The notes: a model not told the origin generated them from the sequence alone. 64,000 nt of DNA from Bacteroides intestinalis (GCF_003464595.1 NZ_QRZF01000002.1:354052-418051); one strand, 5' to 3'. Counted from the first letter of the stretch, positions 43,961 to 53,560 are shown. A program made the numbers and translations.

Positions 43961-45409
43961 ATGAAGTTAAATAAGATAGAAATAGAGAACTTCCGTTGCT
44001 TTCAACATTTCGCATTGGAGTTTGCTCCCGGTGCGACAGTGCTGATTGGCCGTAATGGTACGGGTAAAACCTCCTTGATTAGATCGATAACCAATGCTCT
44101 TAGCTTTATCTTTGCAACGAGTAAAGATCCTAAAATAAATGAGGTCTTGGTAGCTGGTAATCCTGATTTGAAGATAGCCAATATTTCGCCCAGCGAAGTT
44201 TGGTGGGATGAGACAGAACGTACATCTGCGGGATTTGTCAGTATCAAGTCCGAAGCTAATTTCGAAGGTGAAGAACTATCGTGGGAATTAATGAAGCCGT
44301 CTACTTCAAATTCTGGACTTCGTACTGGTTTATACCAGAATGCATATAACGCATTTGTCAAGAGATATAATATAACAGGAAAGTGGCCTTTGTTGGCTTT
44401 CTATTCAGATTCGTTTCCCAACGTAGTATCAAGGATTAGTAAATTTGCCAAGGATATGTTGGCTAAAGATGGGATTTCTCTTCGTAATTTTGGTTATTAT
44501 CAGTGGGACGATGAAACCTCATGCTCATCCATCTGGCAAATCAGGTATCAGAACTGCTATACAAAGTGGTTGACTAATAAACAACAGGAGGAATTGGTAG
44601 CTAATGAAATAAAAGTGCTAAAGAATCTTGATAAATATACTGTGGTCGAATTGGAGAAAAAGGAAAAAGAGTTGGCGGCACTACGCACAGAAACTGAGGG
44701 GAATTTCAGGGAATGGAATACAATTCTGACCTGTTTAAAAAGATTCTCTGAAGTTACAACCGGTTATACCGATTCTACCTTTGAAGTAAAATCACTCCAA
44801 TCCGAGCAACGGGGTACGGAATGGAAACTGGTTATCAAGATGGATGATAAATCAATTATATTCGATCAGCTACCTGCCGGTTACAAGCGTCTTTACTATA
44901 TTGTATTTGATATAGCATACCGCTCTTTTATTCTGAATGGAAATGCGGACTCTTCTGGAGTTGTGCTGATTGATGAACTGGATTTGCACTTGCATCCTTC
45001 TTTGGAACAGGAAGTCTTGCAACGGTTTATGAATACATTCCCCAATATTCAGTTTATTGTCTCCACGCATTCGCCTCTTGTTATTTCAAACCTGAACACT
45101 CAGGAAAAGAATGCTTCAGGCGATTCTCGCAATAGAGTCTATCGAATGGTAATGGGACAAAAAAAGCCGGATATACTACCGAATATGTTTGGCGTAGATT
45201 ATAGTACTTCAATGTCTGATTTTATGAATACACCATCAAGAAATTTGCAGGTCAAGGAATTGATTGACGATTACGTGATTCTAAAATACCAGAAGCTGGA
45301 AGACAAAGCCCAAAATGTCTACAATAAAATTATGAAGACAGTAGGAGAGGATAATCAGGCAGTATTAGCCGAAATTGAAGACAAGCTAAAAGAACTGGAA
45401 ACTTTATGA
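43961..45409 (+). CDS. ptuA: PtuA-like AAA ATPase of a Septu-type defence system
   Basis: 482 residues. SMC/RecF-like ATPase: IENFRCFQHFALEF, Walker A IGRNGTGKTSL (residues 29-39), a central coiled coil (LEKKEKELAALRTETEG), then Walker B SSGVVLIDELDLHLHPSLEQ and FIVSTHSPLVISN. The following gene, overlapping by 4 bases, is an HNH nuclease. An ATPase of this kind plus an HNH partner is the Septu (PtuA/PtuB) arrangement, an antiphage system in which the ATPase controls the nuclease. Retron-associated PtuAB pairs look alike, but no reverse transcriptase is present here. Confidence 0.82.
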   Translation: MKLNKIEIENFRCFQHFALEFAPGATVLIGRNGTGKTSLIRSITNALSFIFATSKDPKINEVLVAGNPDLKIANISPSEVWWDETERTSAGFVSIKSEANFEGEELSWELMKPSTSNSGLRTGLYQNAYNAFVKRYNITGKWPLLAFYSDSFPNVVSRISKFAKDMLAKDGISLRNFGYYQWDDETSCSSIWQIRYQNCYTKWLTNKQQEELVANEIKVLKNLDKYTVVELEKKEKELAALRTETEGNFREWNTILTCLKRFSEVTTGYTDSTFEVKSLQSEQRGTEWKLVIKMDDKSIIFDQLPAGYKRLYYIVFDIAYRSFILNGNADSSGVVLIDELDLHLHPSLEQEVLQRFMNTFPNIQFIVSTHSPLVISNLNTQEKNASGDSRNRVYRMVMGQKKPDILPNMFGVDYSTSMSDFMNTPSRNLQVKELIDDYVILKYQKLEDKAQNVYNKIMKTVGEDNQAVLAEIEDKLKELETL

Positions 45410-46246
45410 GGTACATAAATAAGGAGTTACCTGTTTTTAAGGAAAAAGGCGAAGCTATTGTTTATAGGTTTCTTACGGAAGCCTATGTTGAAGGTTGCCA
45501 TTACGAAGGACTTGATTATGCTAATTTTCGTAAACCGGAATATCGAAAAGAATTTGATTCTCTTCTGAGAAAGGAACAATATAATTTGTGTTGTTATTGT
45601 ATGCGCAATGTATCAAGTAGTGCTATCACTTTAGAACATATTATTCCAAGATCATGTAATGAAGAAAACTATAAGTATTATAGAACGAACTTTCGAGTGC
45701 TACATGATCATGTTGTACTAAATGATCTTTTTAAAACTGCTCCTTTGAAGCCACAAGCAGAGTTGACGCATTATCCTCATATAGTAGCTTATGCCAATTT
45801 GGTCGTTTCATGTAACGGGATTTCAGAAGAGAACAGCAGAGAGTGTTGTATGTGCAGTGGTCCGCGTGGAAATGAAAAAAATGTTCCGTTGATGTTACTT
45901 CCTAATTGTCTTGAACAGGTGGGTTATATCAAGAATGGAAAGATGTATTCAATAAATGGAGATAATAATCGCTGATACCATTACACGATTAAACTTGAAT
46001 TATGAACGTCTCATGGAGATACGAAAAATATGGTATCTGATTGGTAAGCACCAGTGCTGGAGCAAATTGTGGAAAGCTAATTCGAAACTTTTACGAGCAT
46101 TGGTGTTTTGCCAGTTGTTTGAAGTAGAACGTCCTTCTGAATTGTTTGATAAAATAAGTAAACATTATGATAGTGACTTTTACTGGGAATTATTGCTTCA
46201 GTATAAGTGGTTTCATGGGTATTATATCTTATGTGGGCGGAAATAG
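45406..46246 (+). pseudogene. ptuB: PtuB-like HNH nuclease, frameshifted near its end
   Basis: The first frame (189 residues) holds the HNH core: LCCYCMRNVSSSAITLEHII, with Cys-x2-Cys and Glu-His, and later CCMCSGPRGNEKNVPLMLLP. It stops at 45975. A second frame, overlapping by 20 bases (45956-46246), continues with DTITRLNLNYERLMEIRKIW, a normal continuation for TIGR02646-type HNH proteins ('LNLN...L...R'). Joined, the protein would be about 279 residues, a usual length. So a one-base shift between about 45940 and 45970 separates the C-terminal third. The nuclease core itself is intact, and activity of the short form is possible. Confidence 0.75.
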
Positions 46247-46618
46247 TTGAACAATTAATGGCGTGGGCATTCTTTTCATTTGTGTTCGAGGGATTGGTAG
46301 TTCCTGTTATGATATTTGAAAATACAACGTTCCACGCTTTTTTGTGCCCTTTTGGTAACCAATCAGCGTCAATATATAATGAAAGAGTAAATGCAAAATA
46401 CAGCCAAGCCCCAAATGCGGGACTTTTGCATTTTAATAGTCCTATCTACTTTTCCATTTTCAACAAAACAGCGCATACTCAAAGGTCGGTAAAATCGGGT
46501 AATGTGGAAACAGGACGGCTGAAAATTCGCAAACGTAAGAGCCATCAGGTCATTAATATTGTCCATAGACTACTAATTAATTTAAGTGATTATTTATTAT
46601 TCCCTTCGATTATCCATT

Positions 46619-46655
46619 AATCGGAAAGACTGCTGATTTTTTCAGCTTTCCGATT
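46619..46655. repeat. Inverted repeat, possible transcription terminator
   Basis: AATCGGAAAG pairs perfectly with CTTTCCGATT and CTG with CAG inside. The loop is T-rich, and no T-run follows the stem on the plus strand. Confidence 0.5.
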
Positions 46656-46914
46656 GTATCCTGTTCCTGCAAGGATTCTGTGAAAAATACCTTTTCTGAA
46701 AAAAAGGAAGATTTTTCATTAAGAAAGCCAACGGCGTGCCTTGCAAGGGAACTTGAGGGGATACAATCAACTTCGCGGAAAAAATAGGTAGGCTTTACGT
46801 GAATGGTACAAGTATGGCAGGGGTAAAAAAGGCTATTTTGAAATTTCGGTATGACTTTTCTGAAGTAGATGTGTAAATTCGGTATGCGTTTTCTGGGTTT
46901 TATTTCTAAATTTG

Positions 46915-46946
46915 ATTTGACTTTTTATTTGTTATACCTATATTTG
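46915..46946 (+). promoter_or_regulatory. Promoter of the DUF4143 ATPase gene
   Basis: TTTG (46915-46918), 20 bases, TATATTTG (46939-46946): a full Bacteroides consensus promoter. Transcription should start about 20 bases ahead of the ATG at 46973. Confidence 0.75.
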
Positions 46947-46972
46947 TATTGAAAGCCAATGAATAAAAGTGT

Positions 46973-48301
46973 ATGAAACAGTATTTTAAAAGACATATAG
47001 ATAAGTACCTGGAAGAATGGAAGAGTGGTCTCAACAGAAAACCTTTATTGGTCAGAGGCGCCAGACAGGTAGGCAAGTCGTCGACAATACGCCATCTCGG
47101 AAAAGAATTTAAGTATTTTGTCGAGATAAATTTTGAACGACAGAAGGACATAAAGACATTGTTTGGGTATAATTTGAACGTGAAGAATATTTGTGCCCAA
47201 TTGAGTGCCATCTATAATACGCCGATAATACCAGGCGAAACCCTGCTTTTTTTTGATGAAATACAAGAGTCTCAACGGGCCATTTCTTCCTTGCGTTATT
47301 TCTATGAAGATTATCCGGAACTCCATGTTATAGCTGCCGGTTCTTTACTGGAATTTACATTGAAAGAATTGCTGTCATTCGGTGTTGGAAGAATCCGTTC
47401 CATGTACATGTATCCTTTTTCTTTCGATGAATTTTTGGAAGCTCAGGGACTGGAATTGCAGGTCAGTTTTAAGAAAAACGACGCCGATTGCGAACATCCG
47501 CTTCCGGTTCCCCTGCATGAAGACATGGTATCCCAACTGCGTTCTTATTACTTAGTAGGCGGGATGCCCGAAGCTGTGCGAATATGGGTACAAACATGCA
47601 ATTATAAGGAGTGTGGCATCGTCCACAACGATATATTGGATACTTATCAGGACGATTTCAAGAAGTATAAGACACGTATTTCGCCATTATTGCTTTCGCA
47701 GACATTGAAATCCGTAGTTCTTCAAGCAGGGGGGAAATTTGTGTATGCTCAGGTGAGTAATACAGCAGATGGGACAAGTGTAAAAGAAGCATTGTCGCTG
47801 CTTGCGTTAGCCGGGCTAGTAACTCCTGTTGTCCATACGGCCGCTAACGGGCTTCCGCTCGGAGCGGAAGTAAATGAGAAATTCAGGAAATTCCTCTTTC
47901 TCGATATTGGTTTGATGCAGTCGTTGCTGGGGATTCAGGCTAAAGATGTACTTATTGCAAATGACATGGATTTTGTAAACAAAGGTGGCCTGTCTGAGAT
48001 GTTTGCCGGTTTGGAACTAATAAAGTATGATAACTACTTGTCAAAGCCTGAACTTTATTATTGGCAACGAATAGAACGCGGTGCACAGGCAGAAGTAGAT
48101 TATGTTATCAGCCGTAAGGGTAAGATATATCCGGTAGAAGTAAAAGCCAACAACTCAGGCTCCATGCAAAGTATGTATAAGTTTTTGGAGTTGAAGGGGA
48201 GTGAATATGGGATAAGAACGAGTCTGGAACCATTTTCTTCTTACGAAAAGATAAAGGTGGTACCCTTGTATGCACTTTCTAATAAGGTGATTCAAGAGTA
48301 G
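46973..48301 (+). CDS. AAA+ ATPase with C-terminal DUF4143 domain
   Basis: 442 residues. Walker A VRGARQVGKSST (residues 27-38), Walker B ETLLFFDEIQES, sensor VIAAGSLLEF, and the DUF4143 domain in the last 200 residues (LYYWQRIERGAQAEVDYVIS, then GKIYPVEVKANN), which resembles a PD-(D/E)xK nuclease fold with Glu-Val-Asp and Glu-Val-Lys. The family is very common in gut Bacteroides and is of unknown function. It has its own strong promoter. The gene is complete. Confidence 0.88.
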   Translation: MKQYFKRHIDKYLEEWKSGLNRKPLLVRGARQVGKSSTIRHLGKEFKYFVEINFERQKDIKTLFGYNLNVKNICAQLSAIYNTPIIPGETLLFFDEIQESQRAISSLRYFYEDYPELHVIAAGSLLEFTLKELLSFGVGRIRSMYMYPFSFDEFLEAQGLELQVSFKKNDADCEHPLPVPLHEDMVSQLRSYYLVGGMPEAVRIWVQTCNYKECGIVHNDILDTYQDDFKKYKTRISPLLLSQTLKSVVLQAGGKFVYAQVSNTADGTSVKEALSLLALAGLVTPVVHTAANGLPLGAEVNEKFRKFLFLDIGLMQSLLGIQAKDVLIANDMDFVNKGGLSEMFAGLELIKYDNYLSKPELYYWQRIERGAQAEVDYVISRKGKIYPVEVKANNSGSMQSMYKFLELKGSEYGIRTSLEPFSSYEKIKVVPLYALSNKVIQE

Positions 48302-48687
48302 TGTTATGTGTTTTAAAGGATGGTTACGGATGCCATTCTCTCTTTTTTAGTATTACAATCAAAAGTTTCTACATCGTTTTGGGAGAATGCGATTTAAGTA
48401 GATTTATTGGATATTTTAAATAAGCTTCTTCATTATTCGGCGATTTCTATTGGAATCCCCTGGTCATAAGACTTTCCAGTTAGAATATGACCGGGAAGTT
48501 TTATGACTAAAAATGAGATATGGAAAACTGTGTGGGAAAATACAAAAGGTGACAGCGTAGGTCATTGGAAACATTGTGGCTTTTCCAATGATATGTATTT
48601 GTAAACTGAATTATTAAATTATACCCTGCACGCTAAATTCACAGGCAAGGGCAGGAATGCGTACAAGGTAACTATGGTCTAATGCTT
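48302..48687. other. Intergenic region between convergent genes, with one hairpin
   Basis: No gene supported. An imperfect hairpin lies at 48463-48507 (GTCATAA/TTATGAC outer arms, CTTTCC/GGGAAG inside). It may stop transcripts from the ATPase gene. Confidence 0.4.
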
Positions 48688-49736
48688 TTAAGCTTCTAAC
48701 GCCATGGGAATTAGTAGTGACAGGTTTTCTGTTTTATCATCTTCTCCAACGGGTTTGATTATAGCTGCTGTTGAACAATCGCCTATTTCGAATGTGACTT
48801 CTTTGTTTGTGAAGTTTTCCAGTATCTGTTTAAGTAACTCACCTTTGAAGCCAATTTTCAATTCCTCCCCTGAGTAGGCGCAAAGCAAAGTCTCTTTAGC
48901 CGAAGTGGAATAATCGATGTCTTTTCCGGACATTTCAATGCCCTTATCGGAGAAAATCATTTCTATAATGCTATTTGCAACGCTTGAAAACAGTCCTACC
49001 CGTCTAATGGATGATAATAAGTAGTTTCTCTCTATAGTTGCCGTATTGTGGTTTCCGTGTGGAATGATAGCGTTATAGTTCGGGCATTTTCCTCTAATAG
49101 TCGGTAACGTAAAGTATCATTTTCGAAGATAAACATAGCTTCTCTTCCGTTATGATTGATGGTGACTGGCGTTGTAACCTTGTCTGTCAGGCTTTTTATC
49201 AGTTTTGCGGCTTTGGTTGGCAGCACAAAGTTCAGGTTTTTAATCGGAGTTTCCAATTTGTAAGTATTGCGAACTAATTTGTGTCCGTCCGAGGCTGTGC
49301 ATTGGAATGTTTTCTCTTTTGTAGTAATGTATATTCCGCTCGTGATCGGACGCAACTCGTCATTTCCTACGGCAAACATGGATTGAGCGATGGCGGTATT
49401 CAATGTGATTGCTTCGATTAGTACCTCTTCTATGTTGTCTAATGACGATGGAATGGTATATTCATCCGTTGATATCAAATTCAATGTGCTGTTCGGCGAG
49501 GCTTTTGAGAGCGTCCAGCAGTCTTTCGACAGGTAAACAGATTTTTCCGTTTCCCTCGGTGTTTGCTATTGTGCTGCATTGGCTACATTCTCCGTCCAAA
49601 GCGGTGACCCGTAGGGTTTCCCCGTCCATTTCGAAAAGATAATTGGAAGGATAGGCAGTACGGTTTTCATGTTCATTACTTTTGTTAATGCAGACAATTT
49701 ATTTGCCAATCTGTTTGCTGATACCTGAAATTTCAT
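48688..49736 (-). pseudogene. dnaN: Extra DNA polymerase III beta clamp gene (dnaN paralogue), with three frameshifts
   Basis: Four pieces in different frames rebuild one sliding clamp. MKFQVSANRLANKLSALTKV to LPILP (start 49736), then SNYLFEMDGETLRVTALDGE to HIEFDIN, then the middle domain at 49032-49484 (ASDGHKLVRNTYKLE, FENDTLRYRLLEENA), then NYNAIIPHGNHNTATIERNY and the C-terminal domain to 48688 (DIDYSTSAKETLLCAYSGEE, LLIPMALEA). Each join needs a shift of one base. The order and spacing match DnaN (about 370 residues). The true dnaN is expected elsewhere in the genome, so this is a decayed plasmid- or phage-type copy. Confidence 0.85.
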
Positions 49737-49892
49737 AATGTCTAATTTTTTATTTCCCTATCGTCGAGAGCATTTTGCTCTCTATTGTCGGATTGTTATT
49801 TTCTGTGCATCCCTTTAAATATTTTGTATATGAAACATTAAAAAATAGGACAACCAAAGGAAGTAATTTTTACAAAGCAATTTCTTGTCAAT

Positions 49893-50105
49893 TTGGCAAA
49901 GGAGTACGACTTAAATATTGTAATGTCTGAACGGCTTGGAAACGGGCGTAACATAGAAATTATAGTCAATGATGAGTTGTTAAAGATGTTAATAGAGCTC
50001 CAGAATCAGCTTACCAAACTGAAGGAAATGGATAATGATGGATACAAGGGGGGTAGAATTACCTCGCCCTTCTCCGGAAGAATAGTGAGATTGCGAAGTT
50101 ATTGA
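49893..50105 (+). CDS. Small hypothetical protein related to the 57.2-kb gene
   Basis: About 70 residues from a TTG start; the frame is open without a better start for some 18 codons upstream (KEVIFTKQFLVNLAKEYDL). The sequence QFLVNLAKEYDLN, EIIVNDELLKMLIELQNQL, DNDGYKGG matches in order KFLANLAKEVGLN, EIVVGGDMLEWLVEIQHRF, DDEYRGF in the N-terminal half of the 165-residue protein at 57225-57722. It is a truncated or shortened relative of that protein. No function is known. Confidence 0.45.
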   Translation: MAKEYDLNIVMSERLGNGRNIEIIVNDELLKMLIELQNQLTKLKEMDNDGYKGGRITSPFSGRIVRLRSY

Positions 50106-50130
50106 TTGCAGAAGATGAATGTGAAAATAT

Positions 50131-50184
50131 AACTAATTATATAATATTATATATGAACTATATTATGATGATATATCATTAGTT
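50131..50184. promoter_or_regulatory. HipB-type operator downstream of hipA module 2
   Basis: A 54-base imperfect palindrome, AACTAATTATATAATA at its left and ATATATCATTAGTT at its right. The right arm contains ATATCATTAGTTAT, the exact reverse complement of the 14 bases at the start of hipB module 2 (51841-51854). So the hipBA pair has the same half-site at both ends. Confidence 0.5.
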
Positions 50185-51457
50185 ATATATGATTATTTAT
50201 AATATTAAAAGCCAAGCTTTTTAAAACTATTTCAGACTCAGAAGCGTGATATTTTTTAGCGACACTTCTCCATAGTTTCACCGCATTGACTACTTCATTC
50301 TTTATTTCCTCGGCACGTTTCTCTGAAATGAGGTAATATTTGGCCGTTAGCATTACGAGGTCCATGTCTAATGAATTATCGTCTTCATTGATATTCAATT
50401 TTAATCCAATTCCATCTTCATTGGGGTTGATATCAAAGGCAGGAGAGAGCATCCACCCGTTTTCTGTATAGAGAAAACCGTGATTACGTAAATGGTCGTC
50501 AGTATTAGAAACGCAAACGGAGAACATTACCCTGCGGAAAAGCTCTTCAAGATCTTCTATCGGCCTAAAGCTGATGCTCTTTATTAGTTCAACAATATCC
50601 AGATAACTGCTACCTTCGGAGGCATCGTCTCCGTCAGACCGGTTTAGTAAAGTCATAGCCGAAGAATAGTGAATTCTTTTTCCTGTTTCGGTCCTGTCAA
50701 ACCGTTTGGATAGATACGTGTGATATTTACTTCTGAACTGTTTGATTTGTGCTTGTGGGACAGTGATACCGGCTTTGATCGCTAAGTCATGCACTATGAT
50801 TTCCCATAGTCCAATATCGGTTGTATCATTTTTACTGGGGAACTTGGCAATCCACGGATATTGATTTGCGTCGGTTACATCGGCTTTAGGTCTGGCACCA
50901 CCAAGTGAAGAACCGGGGGCAAACAATTGATTGATCCATTTAAGTGTTTCTTCGTCCAGTTTATCTGCATTCTTTTCATACTGCTCGACTGCATGTTCCA
51001 GTTGGCGTAAAGATGCCCATGGTGGAGCAGCGAGAGATTTGTCTTCGCATACAAACTCCCCATCTTTATCGGTTTTATACCGCAGACCACCCATCCGATG
51101 CCGGTCATATATTCCCAAAAGGAAATCGATAGCTACTATTCTTTTCAAGGACCTTTTTTCGGCTTTAGCCAGTAAAGCTTCACGTCGTTTGATAAGTTTC
51201 ATTCCCCACCTGTCAGGTGCAGAATCTTGAAAAACACCAAAGTTATTTGAAGAAGCGGAATAAAGCCTTCCGGAGAATAAAGGTAACTCGGGGTCAATCT
51301 CAATTCCCTCTTTCAACCACGTGGCATCGTACTCGAAAGAATAAGTATCTTTTCCTCTTACAGAACTATAGTAGAGGATGCCGATCAGGCGAGGGGAATC
51401 ATACATTTCCCAGTCTGCATATACGAAGACTTCTGTTTCTGTATTTGAATTTGCCAT
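50183..51457 (-). CDS. hipA: HipA-family kinase toxin (module 2)
   Basis: 424 residues from MANSNTETEV, chosen because it begins 7 bases after the hipB stop; a longer frame to 51499 would run into hipB. Motifs: APGSSLGGARPKADV (serine loop), LSKRFDRTETGKRIHYSSAM, catalytic SNTDDHLRNHGFL and LSPAFDINPN. It is of the same subtype as module 1 and similar in length, showing these two modules are homologous. All key residues are kept. Confidence 0.9.
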   Translation of the reverse strand: MANSNTETEVFVYADWEMYDSPRLIGILYYSSVRGKDTYSFEYDATWLKEGIEIDPELPLFSGRLYSASSNNFGVFQDSAPDRWGMKLIKRREALLAKAEKRSLKRIVAIDFLLGIYDRHRMGGLRYKTDKDGEFVCEDKSLAAPPWASLRQLEHAVEQYEKNADKLDEETLKWINQLFAPGSSLGGARPKADVTDANQYPWIAKFPSKNDTTDIGLWEIIVHDLAIKAGITVPQAQIKQFRSKYHTYLSKRFDRTETGKRIHYSSAMTLLNRSDGDDASEGSSYLDIVELIKSISFRPIEDLEELFRRVMFSVCVSNTDDHLRNHGFLYTENGWMLSPAFDINPNEDGIGLKLNINEDDNSLDMDLVMLTAKYYLISEKRAEEIKNEVVNAVKLWRSVAKKYHASESEIVLKSLAFNIINNHI

Positions 51458-51464
51458 AATCGTT

Positions 51465-51842
51465 CTAATTAATTTCCGGTTTAGGAGACGTGCCATCATC
51501 GATCACATGCTCTATCGGTGATTTCACTTTCTTCTTTTTAGGGGCTCTTTTGGGTGCAAGCAGCATATTGTCCTGAAGCCTTCTTCCCAAAGGATCTTTA
51601 TCTGCGATCAACAGAATGTCCTCCGCCAGTTGAAGTACGGATAACACTTGTAAATATGTTCCTATACCTACACCCGGTTCTCCCTTTTCCACATTGCTCA
51701 TTGTGGAGACTGCGATACCTGCACGTTCTGCTACGGATTTTGAAGATAGTTTTCTACGTAGGCGGGCTAGACGAATATTTTCGCCCAACTGCTCAAGTAT
51801 CTTTTTCTGCTTTTGAGTATATACAGCTCCTTTTGATTTCAT
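51465..51842 (-). CDS. hipB: HipB-like antitoxin/regulator (module 2)
   Basis: 125 residues with an XRE domain (LARLRRKLSSKSVAERAGIA, then VSTMSNVEKGEPGVGIGTYL) very like module 1, and a Lys/Pro-rich tail. The palindromic operator overlaps its start codon. Confidence 0.87.
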   Translation of the reverse strand: MKSKGAVYTQKQKKILEQLGENIRLARLRRKLSSKSVAERAGIAVSTMSNVEKGEPGVGIGTYLQVLSVLQLAEDILLIADKDPLGRRLQDNMLLAPKRAPKKKKVKSPIEHVIDDGTSPKPEIN

Positions 51843-51899
51843 AACTAATGATATTATACTGCAAATATATAAATAATATGTGATATATCATTTGTTATG
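51840..51899. promoter_or_regulatory. hipBA operator/promoter, module 2
   Basis: Arms CATAACTAATGATAT (51840-51854) and ATATCATTTGTTATG (51885-51899) are inverted with one mismatch. On the minus strand TATATTTG (51862-51869) lies between them as -7 box. The layout is the same as module 1. Confidence 0.7.
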
Positions 51900-53239
51900 A
51901 TACATTATTTATCTAATTAAAATATTGTTTTTCTTATCATCCTTTATGATATTGGCGCTAACCACAGAAGGAATTATCATCAGGTAGTTTTGCTAAAGTA
52001 CTGATTTTTCCACATATATCAACATGGTTGGAGAATAATGGTTTGGATGTTATTAATGAGTTACATAACAGAGTGGAAATTGAATTGACCCCATTAAAAG
52101 GCATTTATGTAAACTATGATATCCTGTCCGATCGCCTGTACCAGCGGGAGAATTGCCTTTCCCCGATACATACAAGAAATATAAAATATTAATAATCAAT
52201 AAGTTATTGTTTAAACGGTAGAAAATGCAACATGTATATAACTTGCTTGTAATCAGTTGATTATGGTGCAGTAGCAACCGTGAATACTTGATGATTAGGC
52301 TAATGTTTGCAATACGTACTAACATTTAACGATTTTATTCATTATTAATATTACAAAGGTAGAAAAAATCTGCATATCTTATGTTATTTTGCCTTTTGTT
52401 TCTTTCTCTATTGATCGATACGTGTGTGTGAATACTACGTCAAACTTGCGAGCCTGATGAAATATTGCATCGGATTTTGGGTAATCTATACTGCCGTATA
52501 ATGTTTTTCTTGACTATTAATGCGTTATTGAACCATTTCCTTTTACATCGTAAGATATATTTTGTGCATCGGGTTTTACATATTCATATCTTATAATATA
52601 GAATGATTGCTTTTTTATGCCACAATATCCCATTCAAAGAGTGTGGTAAAATGTATTATTCCTGAAATTCAATGATTTACGTAGAGTGTTTCCATGAAAT
52701 TTTGTAGAATAAGTACTATATGTATTTTAAAGAGAAAGTATATGAAGTTTATTATGTTACTGAATGTGAGAATTTATATTTAGACTCTTTAAAATGTTTA
52801 GTTTGTAGTATTTGCTCTAGATATACTTATCCTAATTGAGAAATAGTAGAAGTGGATAAGTACTTCCTTTGGCGAAAGTGGCAAAGTTGGCGAAATGATC
52901 AGAGGAAAAAAATGCGTCGTGAAATTCGGAAACTTTTGCCGAGCAAAAAGCCGACTCGGGCTGGTGGAAAAGAGTCAGGGGAGGCTGCCCGCAGAGGAAA
53001 GGACAATCCGGTACATCAGAAATTACAAATCGTTTGGAAGCCAATTCTATGGCTGTTGACAATTTCTCCGGTACATCCGACAAGTACCGTTCATTTTTCA
53101 TAAACTTATACTCTTAATATTTCAGTCCTTCACTGTTCGCAATGTATAAAACCCCTCGCATAATTCATCATAATAGTAAATATATTATTTATTATTAGTT
53201 TTATTTTGATTTAACAGTTAATATATTTACCTTTGTGGC
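51900..53239. other. Long AT-rich intergenic region between divergent hip modules
   Basis: 1.3 kb. A frame open over 76 codons without an ATG (51962-52192, reading KVLIFPHISTWLENNGLDV, then VEIELTPLKGIYVNYDIL) could be the tail of a lost gene, but I do not recognise it. A TTTGGCGAAAGTGGCAAAG-type stretch near 52868 resembles one near 43335. The promoter of the third hip module ends the region. Confidence 0.35.
53205..53235 (+). promoter_or_regulatory. Promoter of hip module 3
   Basis: TTTG (53205-53208), 19 bases, TACCTTTG (53228-53235). The -7 box ends only 4 bases ahead of the annotated ATG at 53240, so the mRNA is leaderless or the true start is the ATG at 53267. Confidence 0.75.
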
Positions 53240-53560
53240 ATGGCAACAAATTATATTACCCAGGCAATGGCCAATCCGGAAATCATCACGGAATTGGGCA
53301 GAAGATTTAAGGAGTACAGGTTAACCTACAAGCTCACTCAAAAAGAGGCTGCCGATAGAGCCGGCGTAAGCCTTGTCACTTTGCGACAGTTCGAGAACGG
53401 GAAAGCCTATAATATCAACATGGGCAACTTTCTTGCGCTGTTGCGAGTAGTGGACTGTCTGGAACAAATGGACAACCTGCTGCCGGAAATACCTGTTTCT
53501 GCCTATACAATGGAACAAATAATGAGCCAAAAGCCCAAAAGGATAAGACATGGAAAGTAA
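53240..53560 (+). CDS. hipB: HipB-like antitoxin/regulator (module 3)
   Basis: 106 residues. XRE domain over residues 15-80: LGRRFKEYRLTYKLTQKEAA, then GVSLVTLRQFENGKAYNINM. It is less like the other two HipB proteins and lacks their long operator. A start at residue 10 (MANPEIITEL) would fit the promoter better. It overlaps the HipA gene by 11 bases. Confidence 0.85.
   Translation: MATNYITQAMANPEIITELGRRFKEYRLTYKLTQKEAADRAGVSLVTLRQFENGKAYNINMGNFLALLRVVDCLEQMDNLLPEIPVSAYTMEQIMSQKPKRIRHGK

Larger units (their letters stand above)
46247..46972. other. Intergenic region between the Septu-like pair and the DUF4143 ATPase
   Basis: About 0.7 kb without a supported gene. Open frames on either strand here lack codon bias and known motifs. 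It holds a strong hairpin at 46619-46655 and a promoter at 46915-46946. Confidence 0.4.

Noticed and set aside
46207..46620. 137-codon plus-strand frame after the HNH gene
   Set aside because: It overlaps the end of the ptuB continuation in another frame and has no recognisable motif or consistent codon use.
52852..53103. 83-codon frame upstream of hip module 3
   Set aside because: Composition is very Lys/Arg/Trp-rich, no homology is seen, and it lies within an otherwise non-coding AT-rich region.
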